Positions 11,641 to 22,882 of a stretch of DNA of 64,000 bases are shown here, piece by piece (within the stretch, counting starts at the first letter, position 1; the number at the start of each line of letters is the position of its first letter). A model generated the notes under the pieces. The model was not told the DNA's origin and did no database searches. It was given only the letters and a program-made list of their open reading frames with translations. Position numbers and translations under genes: made by a program. Source of the stretch: Setophaga petechia (Eukaryota; Chordata; Aves; Passeriformes; Parulidae); assembly GCA_024362935.1 (NCBI GenBank), contig JANCRA010000005.1:22838235-22902234 (forward strand), written 5' to 3'.

Positions 11641-12262
11641 CTTTAAAGATAGGATTTTGTTTTAGTATTTAATATTCTAGATCCACAATAGTCAGCATGT
11701 GAGTTTTTATCAGGTCTATACTCATATTGCACATTAAAGTCTTAGACATATTTAGACAGTCAGTATTCATTTTGTAAAATACTGAACAAAGAACAAGCAC
11801 ACAAATATAATATTTAGTATTTGTTAAAGACTAAAGACGCAGACACCTTTAACCCAAACATTTGGAACAAAATGCATGCACAGGCTTTTGGAAATAGTAC
11901 ATCAGAAGAATTCTAAAGGTTGTTCTTCAAAGATATTTTTGGGCATGAGATCAAAATTATATTTATTGTGTAGGGATAGGCCAGCAAGCAGTATAGATGA
12001 AGAAAAAGCTAAGTCACACTTCAGTGTGACCATAGGCTCTTTAAACAAAAACCAAAAGGCTATCCACAAATATGTTAAAAACAGACTTTATAAAAAACAA
12101 AAGCATGGTAGACATACTAATTAAACACTGAGAGCAGTCACAGCATGACTACTACTATGGATCCAGATATATACACACAGGCCCACATATTCCAAGAAGC
12201 ACAGAAACACATTGGGTGCTGAAAAAAAGGGTAAACTTCAATTCAAAGATGCTCATCTGTAC
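11641..12262 (-). other. Intron
   Basis: 622 bp; nothing recognised. Confidence 0.65.
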
Positions 12263-12331
12263 CTTCTTTTTTCATAACTTTTTCCTCAACGACCGCTGGT
12301 GTAGGTTTTGGTGGCAGAACTTTCTTGGTAA
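12263..12331 (-). CDS. TTN: PEVK exon, 69 nt
   Basis: Phase 1-1. VTKKVLPPKPTPAVVEEK then VMKKE. The acceptor chosen (AG ending at 12332) gives the usual [G]TT start. Confidence 0.88.
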
Positions 12332-13016
12332 CTGTTGGTGTTAGAATTTTGTTACTCAGTCAAACATTTAGCAAAGAGATCAAAATAAGTCAACAGTAAT
12401 CTATCAATGATGTTGCAAATAGAACAAACATGGCAAACAATCTAACTTATCAGCTAAGTCACATAGAATTCTTAGAATCACATAAAGCAACATAAGGAAT
12501 GTGTTTGTTTCTTTTTATTGCTATGTTCTAAAGGCACTCAGGGCATTTAGCACACAGGTAATTTCTTGATACTTATTGAATTGCAGCTGACAGAATGTGC
12601 TACAGAATGGGAAATGCTACACAAAAGGAAGTAGCTACTAAGAGAATAAAGGTGCATATTTATTTTATAACCAAAGAATTAACCAAAGCATCTTGATAGA
12701 TGGGTTAAAATGGAAAGCTGAGCAAGACAGGGATTTCACATCTTCAGCTTAGAATGAAACACGCTATTTTACCCAGTGCAATTTTAAACACATTTTCTTT
12801 CTTAAAGCATTGGTAGTTAATATTAGCATTTAGTATTTTCCCCTAAAAAGCTTTATGTCTTCTTTTTAAAGAATTCAGCAGAAGCAGAAGTTAGATGTTT
12901 CAAAGACTGAAAAATTGATCAGACCATGTTAAGTAAAGACAAAGTATATGCAGATCAGCTAAGTAACAAAAGGCACAACTTTCACAGAAAGATGACATTA
13001 AGATAACAGTATTTAC
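12332..13016 (-). other. Intron
   Basis: 685 bp; nothing recognised. Confidence 0.65.
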
Positions 13017-13094
13017 CCTCAGCCCTTTTGACTTTTTCTTCTGCAATCCTCTGAGTGGTTACCTCCACTTTTTCATCGACAGGTTTCTTGACAA
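13017..13094 (-). CDS. TTN: PEVK exon, 78 nt
   Basis: Phase 1-1. VVKKPVDEKVEVTTQRIA then EEKVKRAE. Confidence 0.9.
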
Positions 13095-13534
13095 CTGCAA
13101 GTAATTCAGATAGTTTTATTGTTCAAGTAATGTTGCAAATTGTTTTCTGGATACAAACCAGAGAGAACTGGCTGGGTTTTTTTCTTTAGGATGCAATTAA
13201 CCTGGGCTCTGTTCAGTGCATTGTTTAATGGTGGTGAACAGTGATGGCAGTGAGGCCCACTCTGCCCTGAGAGATATGCAGCAATCCAAGTGGAAAACAC
13301 TTCCCAGAGAGGCAGCATTTAATTTCTTAAAAGTTACACCCATGCCAAGGCTAATATACAGAGAGAAGGAAGGATAACTGAAGCTCAGTTTGATTTTACT
13401 ATCAATTCTTGCTTTGATTCAACCACCTTTGAGCAGAGAGCTCAGAAATATGGGGTGGGAGAAGAGAGTTGCCATGACCCTTGCTCATCTCACTGTCCAA
13501 CATAATGAAAATTTTCTTCTTTCCAAGGAAATGT

Positions 13535-13554
13535 GAATAATAATAATAATAATA
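13535..13554. repeat. AAT microsatellite
   Basis: About six AAT units in intron sequence. Confidence 0.85.
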
Positions 13555-13646
13555 GTAGAGCACCATTCAGCTTGAAGGAGATGCATGAGAGATCTTTATC
13601 TGCATATCTTAATCTAACTCCTGTTAGTTTTTTGGGAAAGCCATAC

Positions 13647-13739
13647 CTTTTTGAACAGTTACTTCCTTCTTTTCCTTCTTTTCAGCTATAATGGCTGGTG
13701 GTTTTCGCTCAGGCACAGGTTTCTTAGGAACTTCAGTCA
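13647..13739 (-). CDS. TTN: PEVK exon, 93 nt
   Basis: Phase 1-1. VTEVPKKPVPERKPPAII then a Lys/Glu run AEKKEKKEVTVQK. Confidence 0.92.
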
Positions 13740-14357
13740 CTTAAAAAAATAACATCACAATGATAAAAAATATGTTGTCTAAAGGTTCTGTAGACAGAAA
13801 GGTATTAGTTATGCCATTATAGTTTTATTAATTTTAAAAACACACAGAGTGTTTTGGAGATCCAATTGTTGAAGTAAAATGTTTTGCTTATCTCCAAGTT
13901 TAATTTTTCTCATCAGAGCCAAATTTTGTTCCTAGAGGCATACATGTTATTAATCCCCAAGAGAGTTATAACATGCAAGAAATTGCAAAATACAGCCATA
14001 ACATCAATCAATAAACATTTAAGTATATCAAGAGCACAGGAAAATGATAGAAGAAATACCCAAAAACCAAAAAAACTACACATACCCTTACCACTAACTA
14101 CTAATTCATGTTAGGTTTCAAAGACCTGTAAAGTTAATTGGCAATGAATTTCTAATGTATCCATTCCTATCTCCATCCATACCTTGTGATATCTTGTGTT
14201 ATCATCAAGTGCCACTTAAAATTTGTCAGCATATTATGGTTCCGAATATTTTAGCAAAAACAAAACAAAACAAAATGTTACCTGGTTCAAAATGTTGGGG
14301 CCTTCATAATAAATATGAGAAAAGAGAAGAAATAAAATGACATGATAATTCAAATAC
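13740..14357 (-). other. Intron
   Basis: 618 bp of AT-rich intron; nothing recognised. Confidence 0.65.
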
Positions 14358-14609
14358 CTTCTTCATGAATTATTCTTTTTTCTTCATAAGTCACTTCTTT
14401 TTTCTCATAAGCTTCTTCCCATTCCTCTTCCCCTTCATCATAGCCCTCTTCCTTGACATAATAGTCATGGTCTTCACCATAATCTTCTTCCCATTCTTCA
14501 TAAATTTCTTTGGGTGTTTCATGTATTTTCTTTTCTTCATGTATCTCTTCTCTCCTTGCCATGGATGTTATTTTGACCTCTTTGGGCTTCTCTGGTAGCA
14601 CCTCAGGAA
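14358..14609 (-). CDS. TTN: Acidic PEVK exon, 252 nt
   Basis: Phase 1-1, 84 residues. VPEVLPEKPKEVKITSMARR then Glu/Tyr-rich sequence with EEWEEDYGEDHDYYVKEEG and YDEGEEEWEEAYEKKE. The EGYDEGEEEWEEAY core is a conserved landmark of the first acidic segment of PEVK. Confidence 0.93.
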
Positions 14610-14887
14610 CTTAAAATAAATAAATTGATTATTGGTATCATAGCGTGGAATTTGCAAGGCATATTGGATGTTCACTTTTAGTGAAAGTATTTCACCCTCA
14701 TGGATGGTTTAAAGAAGGGACTATTTTTTTAGGCAATCACAATCAGTTTGGATTTTAACTATGTGTTTTTAACATAAAGCCAGAAATCAAACAATTGTGA
14801 TGGATTGAAGCTATTTCAAAACAAAACATCTTGTTTCCACAAGGTAATTTTACTCTTTTAAAAAAGTTTACAAAGGAAAAAAGTTAC

Positions 14888-14965
14888 CTTTAGGTGGCAG
14901 GACTTCTTCAGGAGCTTTTTTAACCACCTTTTGGGGGACTTTCTTTAATGGAACCTTTTTCTCTG
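14888..14965 (-). CDS. TTN: PEVK exon, 78 nt
   Basis: Phase 1-1. EKKVPLKKVPQKVVKKAP then EEVLPPK; strongly basic. Confidence 0.9.
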
Positions 14966-15100
14966 CTTAAAAAGAATAGATTCAAAAATTTGAATTAAAA
15001 ACCTTAAGAACATTTAAAAAGCCAAACAAACAAAAATCAAAGAAATCAACTGTCATAATGAAACATGAATATAGTATTCAAATACTGTAAGGACTTTTAC

Positions 15101-15157
15101 CTGGCTTTTTCTCCTCTGGAGGTGGAACAAGAGGCAGAAGAATGGGAATAGGGGCAG
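15101..15157 (-). CDS. TTN: PEVK exon, 57 nt
   Basis: Phase 1-1. APIPILLPLVPPPEEKKP; hydrophobic Ile/Leu/Pro run unusual for PEVK but in keeping with the start of the region. Confidence 0.89.
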
Positions 15158-16102
15158 CTTGTAGGAAAAATGAAATATTTAGAACAAAATTTAAGTTTGA
15201 TATTTCCTTGTAAATGAAAAAAATCTTGGTTTGGTAAAATGGATTATATTATTTTATTTCAGCTGTAGAATAAAAGCAAACATAGAGCTTATTCTGAGAG
15301 TTTACAGCAGCTGAATAAATATAATTTGAGTGGGAATCCCCAGTCTACTTTTTTGAATCCTGAATGTCTTCAGCTTTATTTTTATTGCTGCCATCACTCT
15401 CCTATCTTTGCTGATTGTGCTTCATCTAAATATAAAATCTTTCCCTTCCTGCTGCCACTGCAAGCATTTACCAAATTATCATGGAAAAAAACCCAAGAAG
15501 TTCAAATTGCTGACGTTTACAGTAAACTACTGGATGTAACAGAAGTATAAATATTGTCTGTAGCATGTAGTCCAAAACCAGAGCCTGGGTAGCATGTAGC
15601 ATGTAGTCCAAAACCAGACCATTTGCCATAAACATGAAATCCAATGTAAAAAATACAATGTAAAGAATCCAATTCAATTAAAAGACTATTTTTTAAAAGG
15701 CAGTAATTCAGGCAGCTTGTTCAAAAGATAATTTTGTGGCAAAAAAGAAGAGATGAAAATTGAAAAAAACTGTCAGAGAGGAAGATGGAAATAAAAAGAA
15801 GTTGAAATGAATAACAGACCAATAGGAAAACATGATGGAAAATATCCTATTTTTAAGAGAATTAAAATTCTCTTTTAAAGAGAAATTCTTAAAAATTCTA
15901 TTTTTAAGAGAATTAAATTAAATCCTACCACTACCTGTGTAGAGTTTTCGCCTTCCACACAGCAAAGAAGCCTATCCAAGTCAAGTCTTGCTCACAGGGA
16001 CAATTAACTAGATCTTATGGCTGAGTTAAGATTTTTCTCTGAGGTTCCCACTGGCTTTCTGGTTCAGTGCAGATACAGAACAAGTATGGTTTGTTACCCT
16101 AC
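15158..16102 (-). other. Intron with local duplications
   Basis: 945 bp. A 24-bp direct repeat at 15559-15582 and 15595-15618 (spacing 36 bp), and a second near 15848 and 15898 (unit ctatttttaagagaattaaa). No exon seen. Confidence 0.7.
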
Positions 16103-16150
16103 CTTCAGCTGGTTTCTGAGGTGGAACTGCAACCTTGGCATCAGGAACAT
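16103..16150 (-). CDS. TTN: PEVK exon, 48 nt
   Basis: Phase 1-1. VPDAKVAVPPQKPAE, short Pro/Val/Lys-rich exon early in PEVK. Confidence 0.88.
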
Positions 16151-16831
16151 CTAGAAAATCAAAATGTTGAATTGACTTAATAAATACTACAAATTAAAAT
16201 ATTCAATGTGCTCTCCTCAAGGTTAGTAGTTGATGGTGGTTTAATCTTTCTTTTTGTAACACACAAGGATTGTAGCTTGCTCCTCAAGCATAAGATAGCC
16301 AATTGATAGTTAACTAATTGTATTAACCTTCCAGTTCAACCAGTACATACACTGCTATGTATTGTTTCTAAATAATTCCTGCAACATTTGGAGTAGACTC
16401 TTTTGAACATTCAAAAAAGAAAATCACTGCATATCATAATGAGGTGATTTTTACCTATTTTGTCTGTTTGGTTATTTTTTTCAGTTGCACAGAAGAGATC
16501 CTATCTATTAATTGCTACATCTTCATTGTTCTACTCCTTAGCAGTTAAAAAAATAACTTGTGTGTTTTAGAGAATGGGGCATTCCATGCTGTAAAAAATA
16601 GGGTCCCTATAAATGCCACTGATTATGCATTTGTCTTAGTATTCATTGCCACTACTCATGAGAATAATAGTTCCACATGTGTGTGGATGAGGAATACTTT
16701 TTCAGCATGTAGTTTATACTTACTCTAACCAGGAAAAAAAGATTTGAAAATAATAAAAAAGCAGAGCAATGCTTTAATTTTATGATAGAGTATTGACAAG
16801 ATCTTATGTCAGTCTTGCTTGAAGACTTTAC
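16151..16831 (-). other. Intron
   Basis: 681 bp of AT-rich intron; nothing recognised. Confidence 0.65.
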
Positions 16832-16858
16832 CTGGTGGCTTCAACTCCAGTTTGATTT
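16832..16858 (-). CDS. TTN: 27-nt micro-exon at N2A/PEVK border
   Basis: 27 nt, phase 1-1, encoding IKLELKPP plus split codons. The acceptor, donor and downstream order agree with the start of PEVK in other vertebrates. Confidence 0.88.
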
Positions 16859-16972
16859 CTGCAAAGGAATATTAGATTTCTTTTAGGACTATTGATTTTT
16901 CCAGAATCATGTTTCAAACAAATAAATTTGTACATGGTTATGATCACAAATGTATTTGGAAAATTTGCTAAC

Positions 16973-17050
16973 CTTTGGTTACAAGATAGAGCTCTGCAGT
17001 GCTTCTTGCTTCTCCTCTTGGTTCAAGTCGAGCAATTACAGAATAAACAC
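16973..17050 (-). CDS. TTN: N2A Ig (I83-type), second exon
   Basis: 78 nt, phase 1-1. VYSVIARLEPRGEARSTAEL then YLVTK completes the Ig; the F-strand Cys position is occupied by Val/Ile. Last Ig before PEVK. Confidence 0.94.
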
Positions 17051-17158
17051 CTGCAGCAGGCAAGAATGTTCATATTTATATTTTTTTATAATTTAAAACC
17101 AGACCAAAAAGAAACAGATAAAAAATGGCACCAGCACAACTGTTTCATGCATTTTTAC

Positions 17159-17368
17159 CTTCATCTTCTGCATTAACATTGTGGATAGTCATATAATGGC
17201 AACGACCTTCACTTCTGAAGCTGTACTTGGGACTCTCTCTCAGTTCAGTGGGGCCTTTATACCACGTCACAACTGCATCATCAAAAGACACCTCGCACTC
17301 GAAGGTTGCAGACTGGTGTTCACTCACAACGATGTTCTGTATGCTCTTGGTGAACTGAATTGGTTCCG
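17159..17368 (-). CDS. TTN: N2A Ig (I83-type), first exon
   Basis: 210 nt, phase 1-1. EPIQFTKSIQNIVVSEHQ; FECEV, VTWYKGPTELRES, ending in DEG. The F strand of the Ig is in the next exon, so an intron splits this domain. Confidence 0.94.
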
Positions 17369-17932
17369 CTGTTTTTAGAAAGAAAAATATGTCAATTGTT
17401 AGGCACCACCTCTGCATTTAGTGTATCTGAATCCTTCTCATTGTTGTCATCAGAATAGCTAAATTTTAATGGGATAATAGCAATAGATCTTTAAAAAGTA
17501 GAGTAAAAAAAAAAGGATTCCATCTTCTATGAAGATAAGAATGAAGATTAGAGGATGTAAGAGTTCAACTATAACAAGATTGCTGTACCAATATATTTTG
17601 TAAGAGAAGCCATTAAGGAAAATAAAGATAGAGAATAATTAAGAAAAAGTCCAAGTAAAATATAAGAGCCCCAAAGAAAATAGAAGCTAATACAACTCAG
17701 ATTGCTTGTGGGCTATGGGATATTAATCATGGTTTAGTGAAGAAAACACTTAATTGAATTACACAAGTATGTCACATATTGTTCAAAGAGAAAGGAGAGT
17801 AAAATTTCTTATTTAGTCTGTTTCCAAGTTTTGGAATCTGTCTTTCAGAAATTCTTATTTTCATTTGTTGTGCTAATGAAACCTCCAGAAATTGTCACTT
17901 TTGTAAGAAAGAGTTTCTATATCTTTACAAAC

Positions 17933-18193
17933 CTTCAATGGCCAGATCTGCCGTTGTTTCTAGACTGTCAAGCTTGCAGGTATACTGTCCCTCATCTTCC
18001 GTTCTAACATCCTTGATGATGAGTTTGTGCACTTTGTCAGAGACTTGTGTTGAATATCTCCCTCCAATCTTAATGGGTCTCCCATTTCTATACCACTGAG
18101 ACTTGGCATTTGGGATAGAGAACTGACAAGTCAGTGTGCATGTTTTTCCTTCCTTGAAAGTAGTGTCATGAAGATGCCGCTCAACTGCAGGTT
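17933..18193 (-). CDS. TTN: N2A Ig exon (I82-type)
   Basis: 261 nt, phase 1-1. PAVERHLHDTTFKEGK; LTCQF, SQWYRNGRPI, GQYTCKL. Confidence 0.94.
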
Positions 18194-18290
18194 CTATTAG
18201 CATGTTAAAACATACATTTTAACAGAGATCAGATAGTGGAATAAATACAGTGTAAACTAATTCAAATCTATACTTCAGGAGTAGACTTAC

Positions 18291-18558
18291 CAATCACAGT
18301 TAGCTTGGCACTGGCAATATGTGGGCCACACACTATTCTGAAATTTCCTTGATCTTCAGGCTGGCAGTTTCTAATTCTCAGTATGTGGCGATCACCTTCA
18401 ATTCTAATTTCATATTTGTCATTGGAGTCCAGTTTCTGTGTTCCCTTGTACCATGACAGTTTAATTTCTGGATAGTTAATCTTAATCTCACATTCAAAGA
18501 TAGCATCCTCATCTGCTAAAACCGTCTGATTTTCAATGTCTTTGATCAGAGTAATAGG
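18291..18558 (-). CDS. TTN: N2A Ig exon (I81-type)
   Basis: 268 nt, phase 0 in and phase 1 out, restoring the common phase. PITLIKDIENQTVLADED; FECEI, LSWYKGTQKL, GNFRIVCGPH. Confidence 0.93.
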
Positions 18559-18640
18559 CTGGAAAATATTAGTTTAAGTTAATTTCAAGTTCCCTGTTAT
18601 AGGTTTGAATATTTCATAAATCAATCCAAAAATGTTTTAC

Positions 18641-18730
18641 CTCTGTTTGTGTCAGTCGTTGCTGAATAAAAGCTACAAGTTCATCAAATTCCTGATCTTC
18701 CCTTTGAGCTTTCTCTGTGAGCTCAATTTC
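18641..18730 (-). CDS. TTN: N2A unique segment, exon b
   Basis: 90 nt, phase 0-0, the only phase 0-0 exon seen. EIELTEKAQREDQEFDELV then AFIQQRLTQTE, a predicted helix. Confidence 0.94.
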
Positions 18731-19093
18731 CTATAAAAATGCAGAATATACTCAAAGATTAAAGGATACTAAATGTCAAGCTGTCATGTTTATCCTACAC
18801 AGACTTCATTCCTACATCAAATTTTATGTAACTGTACTGTAACCAGGAAACCTTCCCATTCTAACAATTGCAGTCAAGTTATGAAGACAGAACCTACTTA
18901 GCCAGAAGCCCATTTTTTCTTCTTGGATTTGAGCATGCAAGAAATTGAGAACTGCCAGTAAAAGATCTAAAGAGGAACCAGAAATTTCTCCACACAACAT
19001 AACTTCAGAGCTTCAAAGTGTGGACACCACGTCTGTTCAAGGGGAACATATTACTCCTAAGAGAACCAATGCTGCAGTCACACTGTATCTTAC

Positions 19094-19274
19094 CAATCTG
19101 TGGCTTTCTTCTGCTTGGGTTTGCTTTAGTAACTCAAAGGCTTGCAGGAGGCCACGGAAATCTGTAATTCCATACATGCGAGCATATTTCTCATATTCTT
19201 TGGGATCTACATTTTTGAGAAGTTCCAAGATATCAATAGGTTGCTCTTCCTCTTCTTTTCTTTTTGTTGGAGTG
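19094..19274 (-). CDS. TTN: N2A unique segment, exon a
   Basis: 181 nt, phase 2 in and phase 0 out. Acidic start KRKEEEEQPIDILELL, then the highly conserved NVDPKEYEKYARMYGITDF helix and LLQAFELLKQTQ. In mammals this segment, with the following Ig, binds CARP/ankyrin-repeat proteins, and calpain-3 binds the region; the strong conservation supports the same role here. Confidence 0.95.
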
Positions 19275-19526
19275 CTATTCAAATCAATAACACAAGTTAA
19301 CTACACAGCATTTCATTTGCAGAAAGCTGTTTAATGATATATTGAATCATCTCAGAGCTGCTTTGTGCAGTAGAATCCTTTAGCTTAGTCTAGTTAGGTG
19401 CTTTTATTTTTAGTACAGCAATTCCTATGTAATGAATTTTTTAAAATTGTATCTTGTTCTGAGATGCATAATAAAAAATTTCTTCTGTGTTGATAGCAAA
19501 TTAATCCATAAAAACTTTCAATATAC

Positions 19527-19809
19527 CTTTTCAGTTTTGCCCTGAGATCCCCTTCAACAACTTCTTTCTTTCTTTCTTCAACTTGCAGGTTAACACTCCT
19601 CTCAATTTCACCATGTTGGTTAAAAGCAACACATTTGTACATGCCAGAGTCAGTTTTTATTGTGTCCTTTATTTCTAGTTTGGCTTCATCTCCTCTCTGC
19701 TGGATTATAATGCGGCCTCCCTGGTTGAGTTGCCTCCATTTTCCCTTCATCCACTTAACATTTGGAATTGGATCTCCTCCAACTTTTGCAATAAATGTTG
19801 CAACGGTCT
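19527..19809 (-). CDS. TTN: N2A Ig exon (I80-type) plus start of unique segment
   Basis: 283 nt, phase 1 in and phase 2 out. TVATFIAKVGGDPIPNVKWM; core VKWMK, GMYKCVAFN. B strand has no Cys. It continues through ERKKEVVEGDLRAKLK into the unique N2A segment. Confidence 0.94.
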
Positions 19810-19928
19810 CTGCAGAAAGATGCAAATGAGGAAGCTAAGTCTTTCCAGTTGTTTATGACAGAGGGGCATCTCCAAAAAAAGGTGTACGCAAATAGAAGAC
19901 ATTGTACTGTTTTGAAAAGTGTTCTTAC

Positions 19929-20021
19929 TTTCCATGACTTTGATACTCTGAGGCTCTGACACAAAATATAGTTTGCCTTCCACTTCTGCTTTCTTAGCTG
20001 CTGGAGCAGCTGCCGGTTTTT
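19929..20021 (-). CDS. TTN: N2A linker exon
   Basis: 93 nt, phase 1-1. Ala/Lys/Pro-rich linker (KPAAAPAAKKAEVEGK) running into LYFVSEPQSIKVME, the first strand of the next Ig. Confidence 0.93.
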
Positions 20022-21072
20022 CTAAAAAAACAGAGTCAGAGAGTTATAGCAGATGGCTTCATGTAACAGTTAATGTTCATAGGTGATGATGTTTCTGAAG
20101 GAATTGTGAAGAAGGAATTAATTCCTGAGATGGAACAAAATACTATGCAAGAGTTAAAAATGCAAAATATTTTCATATTGTTTTACCAACTTGCAGTTTA
20201 CTTTCCAGATGAAACTCTCCACAATGGACCATACTGTCTTGTTCAGTCAGGCCATTTATACTCTCCATGGATGCAAATCCATAGATAGATATGCAATTAG
20301 AAAGACTCATTTTCTAAAATGGGTAAGGTTTTTTTGGTTTTTTTTTTGTTTTTTTTTTTTTTTTTTTTTTTTTGTTTTTTTGTTTTTTTGGGTTTTTTTT
20401 TGTGAGGTCTTCTCTTTTCATTCTATTTCTGGATATCACGCCCTAAGAGTTACTTGCAGTTTTTTTACCAGTGATCTGTTAAATTCTCCTGGTTTCTTTG
20501 TCTTAGTCCTTAGCCTAGTGGCTAATCATATAGTGAAAAAGAATGTTTGTGCCTACTGCTGCATCCTTTATGCAGTGGTAAAGCAAAAACTACACAGAAG
20601 GACTCATGTTTAGACAATATTTACTTTCAGCTAAAAGGTTAAAATGTCTCAGAGCGGTAACAGTCTTAAAACAATTGGCCTCTAAGGCCACATGCTCGAA
20701 TTCCTTCTGTATTTTCCTTTAAAAATAGCACTTTTGACATGCTTTCCATAAAACACGCATGTCTAAGTAATTTCACCCATTTATCTTGCATTTTTTGTAA
20801 ATTTTGTGTTTAGATAGAAAATAAATTTTTAATCTCTTTGGTAAGAATGTACTATTGATTTGACATTGATCTTTCAGCATTTATGTCACTATTTATATAT
20901 AAATTATTGTTAAATACTCAATTTTACCAGATTCTACAATTTTACAAAAAAATAAAAGTAAATAATTGTTTGTTATTAGATGATTAACTTTTTTGTTCCA
21001 CAGAAAAAAGGGTGGGATAGCGTTTTGGTTGACATGTTCATCACATGCCTTATTTTCTCCATGTTACTGTAC
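20022..21072 (-). other. Intron with a long T tract
   Basis: 1.05 kb intron before N2A. It carries a nearly pure T run at 20327-20402 (A run on the coding strand). Nothing else recognised. Confidence 0.7.
20327..20402. repeat. T-rich low-complexity tract
   Basis: About 75 bp, almost all T with scattered G. Could be simple expansion or the poly(A) end of an old retrocopy oriented with the gene; the adjacent sequence matches nothing I know. Confidence 0.85.
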
Positions 21073-21360
21073 CTTTGACTGTCACTTTAGATTTGCATGT
21101 ATCAGTGCCAGCTGCATTTGAAGCTTTGCACACATATTCTCCTGAATCTGATTTGGTAACTGCAGCAAGTTCTAGAAGAGCTACTCCATTAGCAAAGCTG
21201 AAGTTGCATTTGTCTGAGGCTCTTATTTCTCTTCCTGCCTTCAGCCACTGGATCCGGATTGGCGGCGATCCCTGGACATGACAGCTAAGCTGCAGGGTAT
21301 CACCTTCCTCTGCTGCTGCTGGCTGAAGAGGCTGATCAAAAACTGGAGGCTTTTTGGGCT
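21073..21360 (-). CDS. TTN: Last Ig exon before N2A
   Basis: 288 nt, phase 1-1. PKKPPVFDQPLQPAAAEEGD; LSCHV, IQWLKAGREIRASD, GEYVCKA, AGTDTCKS. Confidence 0.94.
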
Positions 21361-22090
21361 CTGGAATACGAAAATGCTTGAGTGAATACTCAGGAAAGTA
21401 TGATCAAGAATATAAGAGAGAGATACACGTGATTACTAAGGAGGCAATGGCAAGGAATGGAGGATGATAAACAGAAATCTGAGAAAGTCAATCATAATGT
21501 TATAAAATGGAATAAATATCAAGAGAGCATGACAGCATATTTGCTATATAATCATGCAAGAAATATCTTTATCCTCTCAGCAAGAACCTTTACACGCAAA
21601 AAATAGTATGAGAACAAAAGCACTATTAGTTTGCAAAACTACATAAAAATCTTTAAAGAAATATACCTGCAATTTTCTGCAATAATATTATGATGAAGTG
21701 TCATGCTACCAAAATGCAGTGTCAACTGCCTAAGCTTAGATTTCATTGCATAAACCCCCTGTTACTCCACTGAAGGAGAATGATTAAAAATTAACAGAAA
21801 TTTCACAAAGATTTCAATGCTCACTTTAAATCAGTCATAGCAAATACAGGAAAAGAAGTTTCTCCTTGAAAAAAGAATCACAAATATAAAAGAATTTGTT
21901 TGCTTTGTGGTTTATGTGAATCTCTGGACAAATCACTGCTGTTAAGGTAAGTAAAGGCATCTCTGGACAAATCACTGCTGTTAAGGTAAGTAAAGCCAGC
22001 TCATAAGAGACATGCTATATACTTGCAGCTAAATAAAACGAAGAAATTGTTTTTTAAGCAGGAAGCAAAGAAAAACAAGACTTAACCAAC
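21361..22090 (-). other. Intron
   Basis: 730 bp, AT-rich; nothing recognised apart from the 39-bp tandem duplication. Confidence 0.7.
21921..21998. repeat. 39-bp tandem duplication
   Basis: Two head-to-tail copies (21921-21959, 21960-21998) differing at one base near the end, in the intron downstream of exon 22091-22381. Confidence 0.9.
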
Positions 22091-22381
22091 CTCTGATAAC
22101 AACAGAAGATGTACTCAACACGCTTCCTGCTTCATTGGACACTTTACAGGTGTATAAACCAGCATCTGATTGCTCTACAGTCTTGATATGTAAAAGCAAG
22201 GCATTGTTTTTGAAAGATAATTCACAGTGAGCACTTGAATGGACTTCCTGATTATTTTTATACCAAGCAACAGTCAAAGGCTGAGAACCGGACACACGAC
22301 CCTCAAGTTTAAGTTCATTCCCTTCTGTTTCTTCTACTGCTTCAGACAGTTTCTTAGTAAAAGTAGGAGGAGTTTTTCGTT
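22091..22381 (-). CDS. TTN: Ig exon after the super-repeats
   Basis: 291 nt, phase 1-1. RKTPPTFTKKLSEAVEETEG; LEGRV without B-strand Cys, VAWYKNNQEV, GLYTCKV. Its length fits neither super-repeat pattern. Confidence 0.94.
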
Positions 22382-22882
22382 CTGTAAAAAGAACATAAAT
22401 TTCATGAATCTACCTTGAGATGAAAAATCCTAAAGACAATGCTTCAAGAAAAATTTGAACATTGGGGAATTGATATTTACTCTTATTTAAACTGGATATA
22501 TTTTTGAAGTGAAATTATGCTATGATAAACAGCAGGAGTCTTGCTCTTACAGTCATTGTCACTGTGTTTTCCTGTTTGAAAAAAAATTCTCTTACATTAA
22601 GTCATACACCATTTTGATAACCCCAAGAGTTTTTTCAAGCCCTTAAGAACGAAATCAACCAGAGCCTATCAAGAAAGTAGGCCAAAGAAAATACTTTATT
22701 TCTCCTCCTTTTGCTGTTAGTGGCCCCTCCTAATTCCCATAAAAGATTCATAGGTATCTCCAGATAGGTACTCTGAGGCTGCATCCCAAAAGTTTTCGCA
22801 AAGTTATCTTGCAGTAACAGTCTGACTTCCTTTGTAACTGAAGGAAGAAAAATGTAAACACAACGTATTATATATTCAGTAC

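Noticed and set aside
12460..12500. Possible second CR1 end (atagaattcttagaatcac)
   Set aside because: Only a few matching bases and no following CR1 body.
21945..21995. GTAAGT motifs in the 39-bp repeat as splice donors
   Set aside because: They are on the plus strand, opposite to the only gene.
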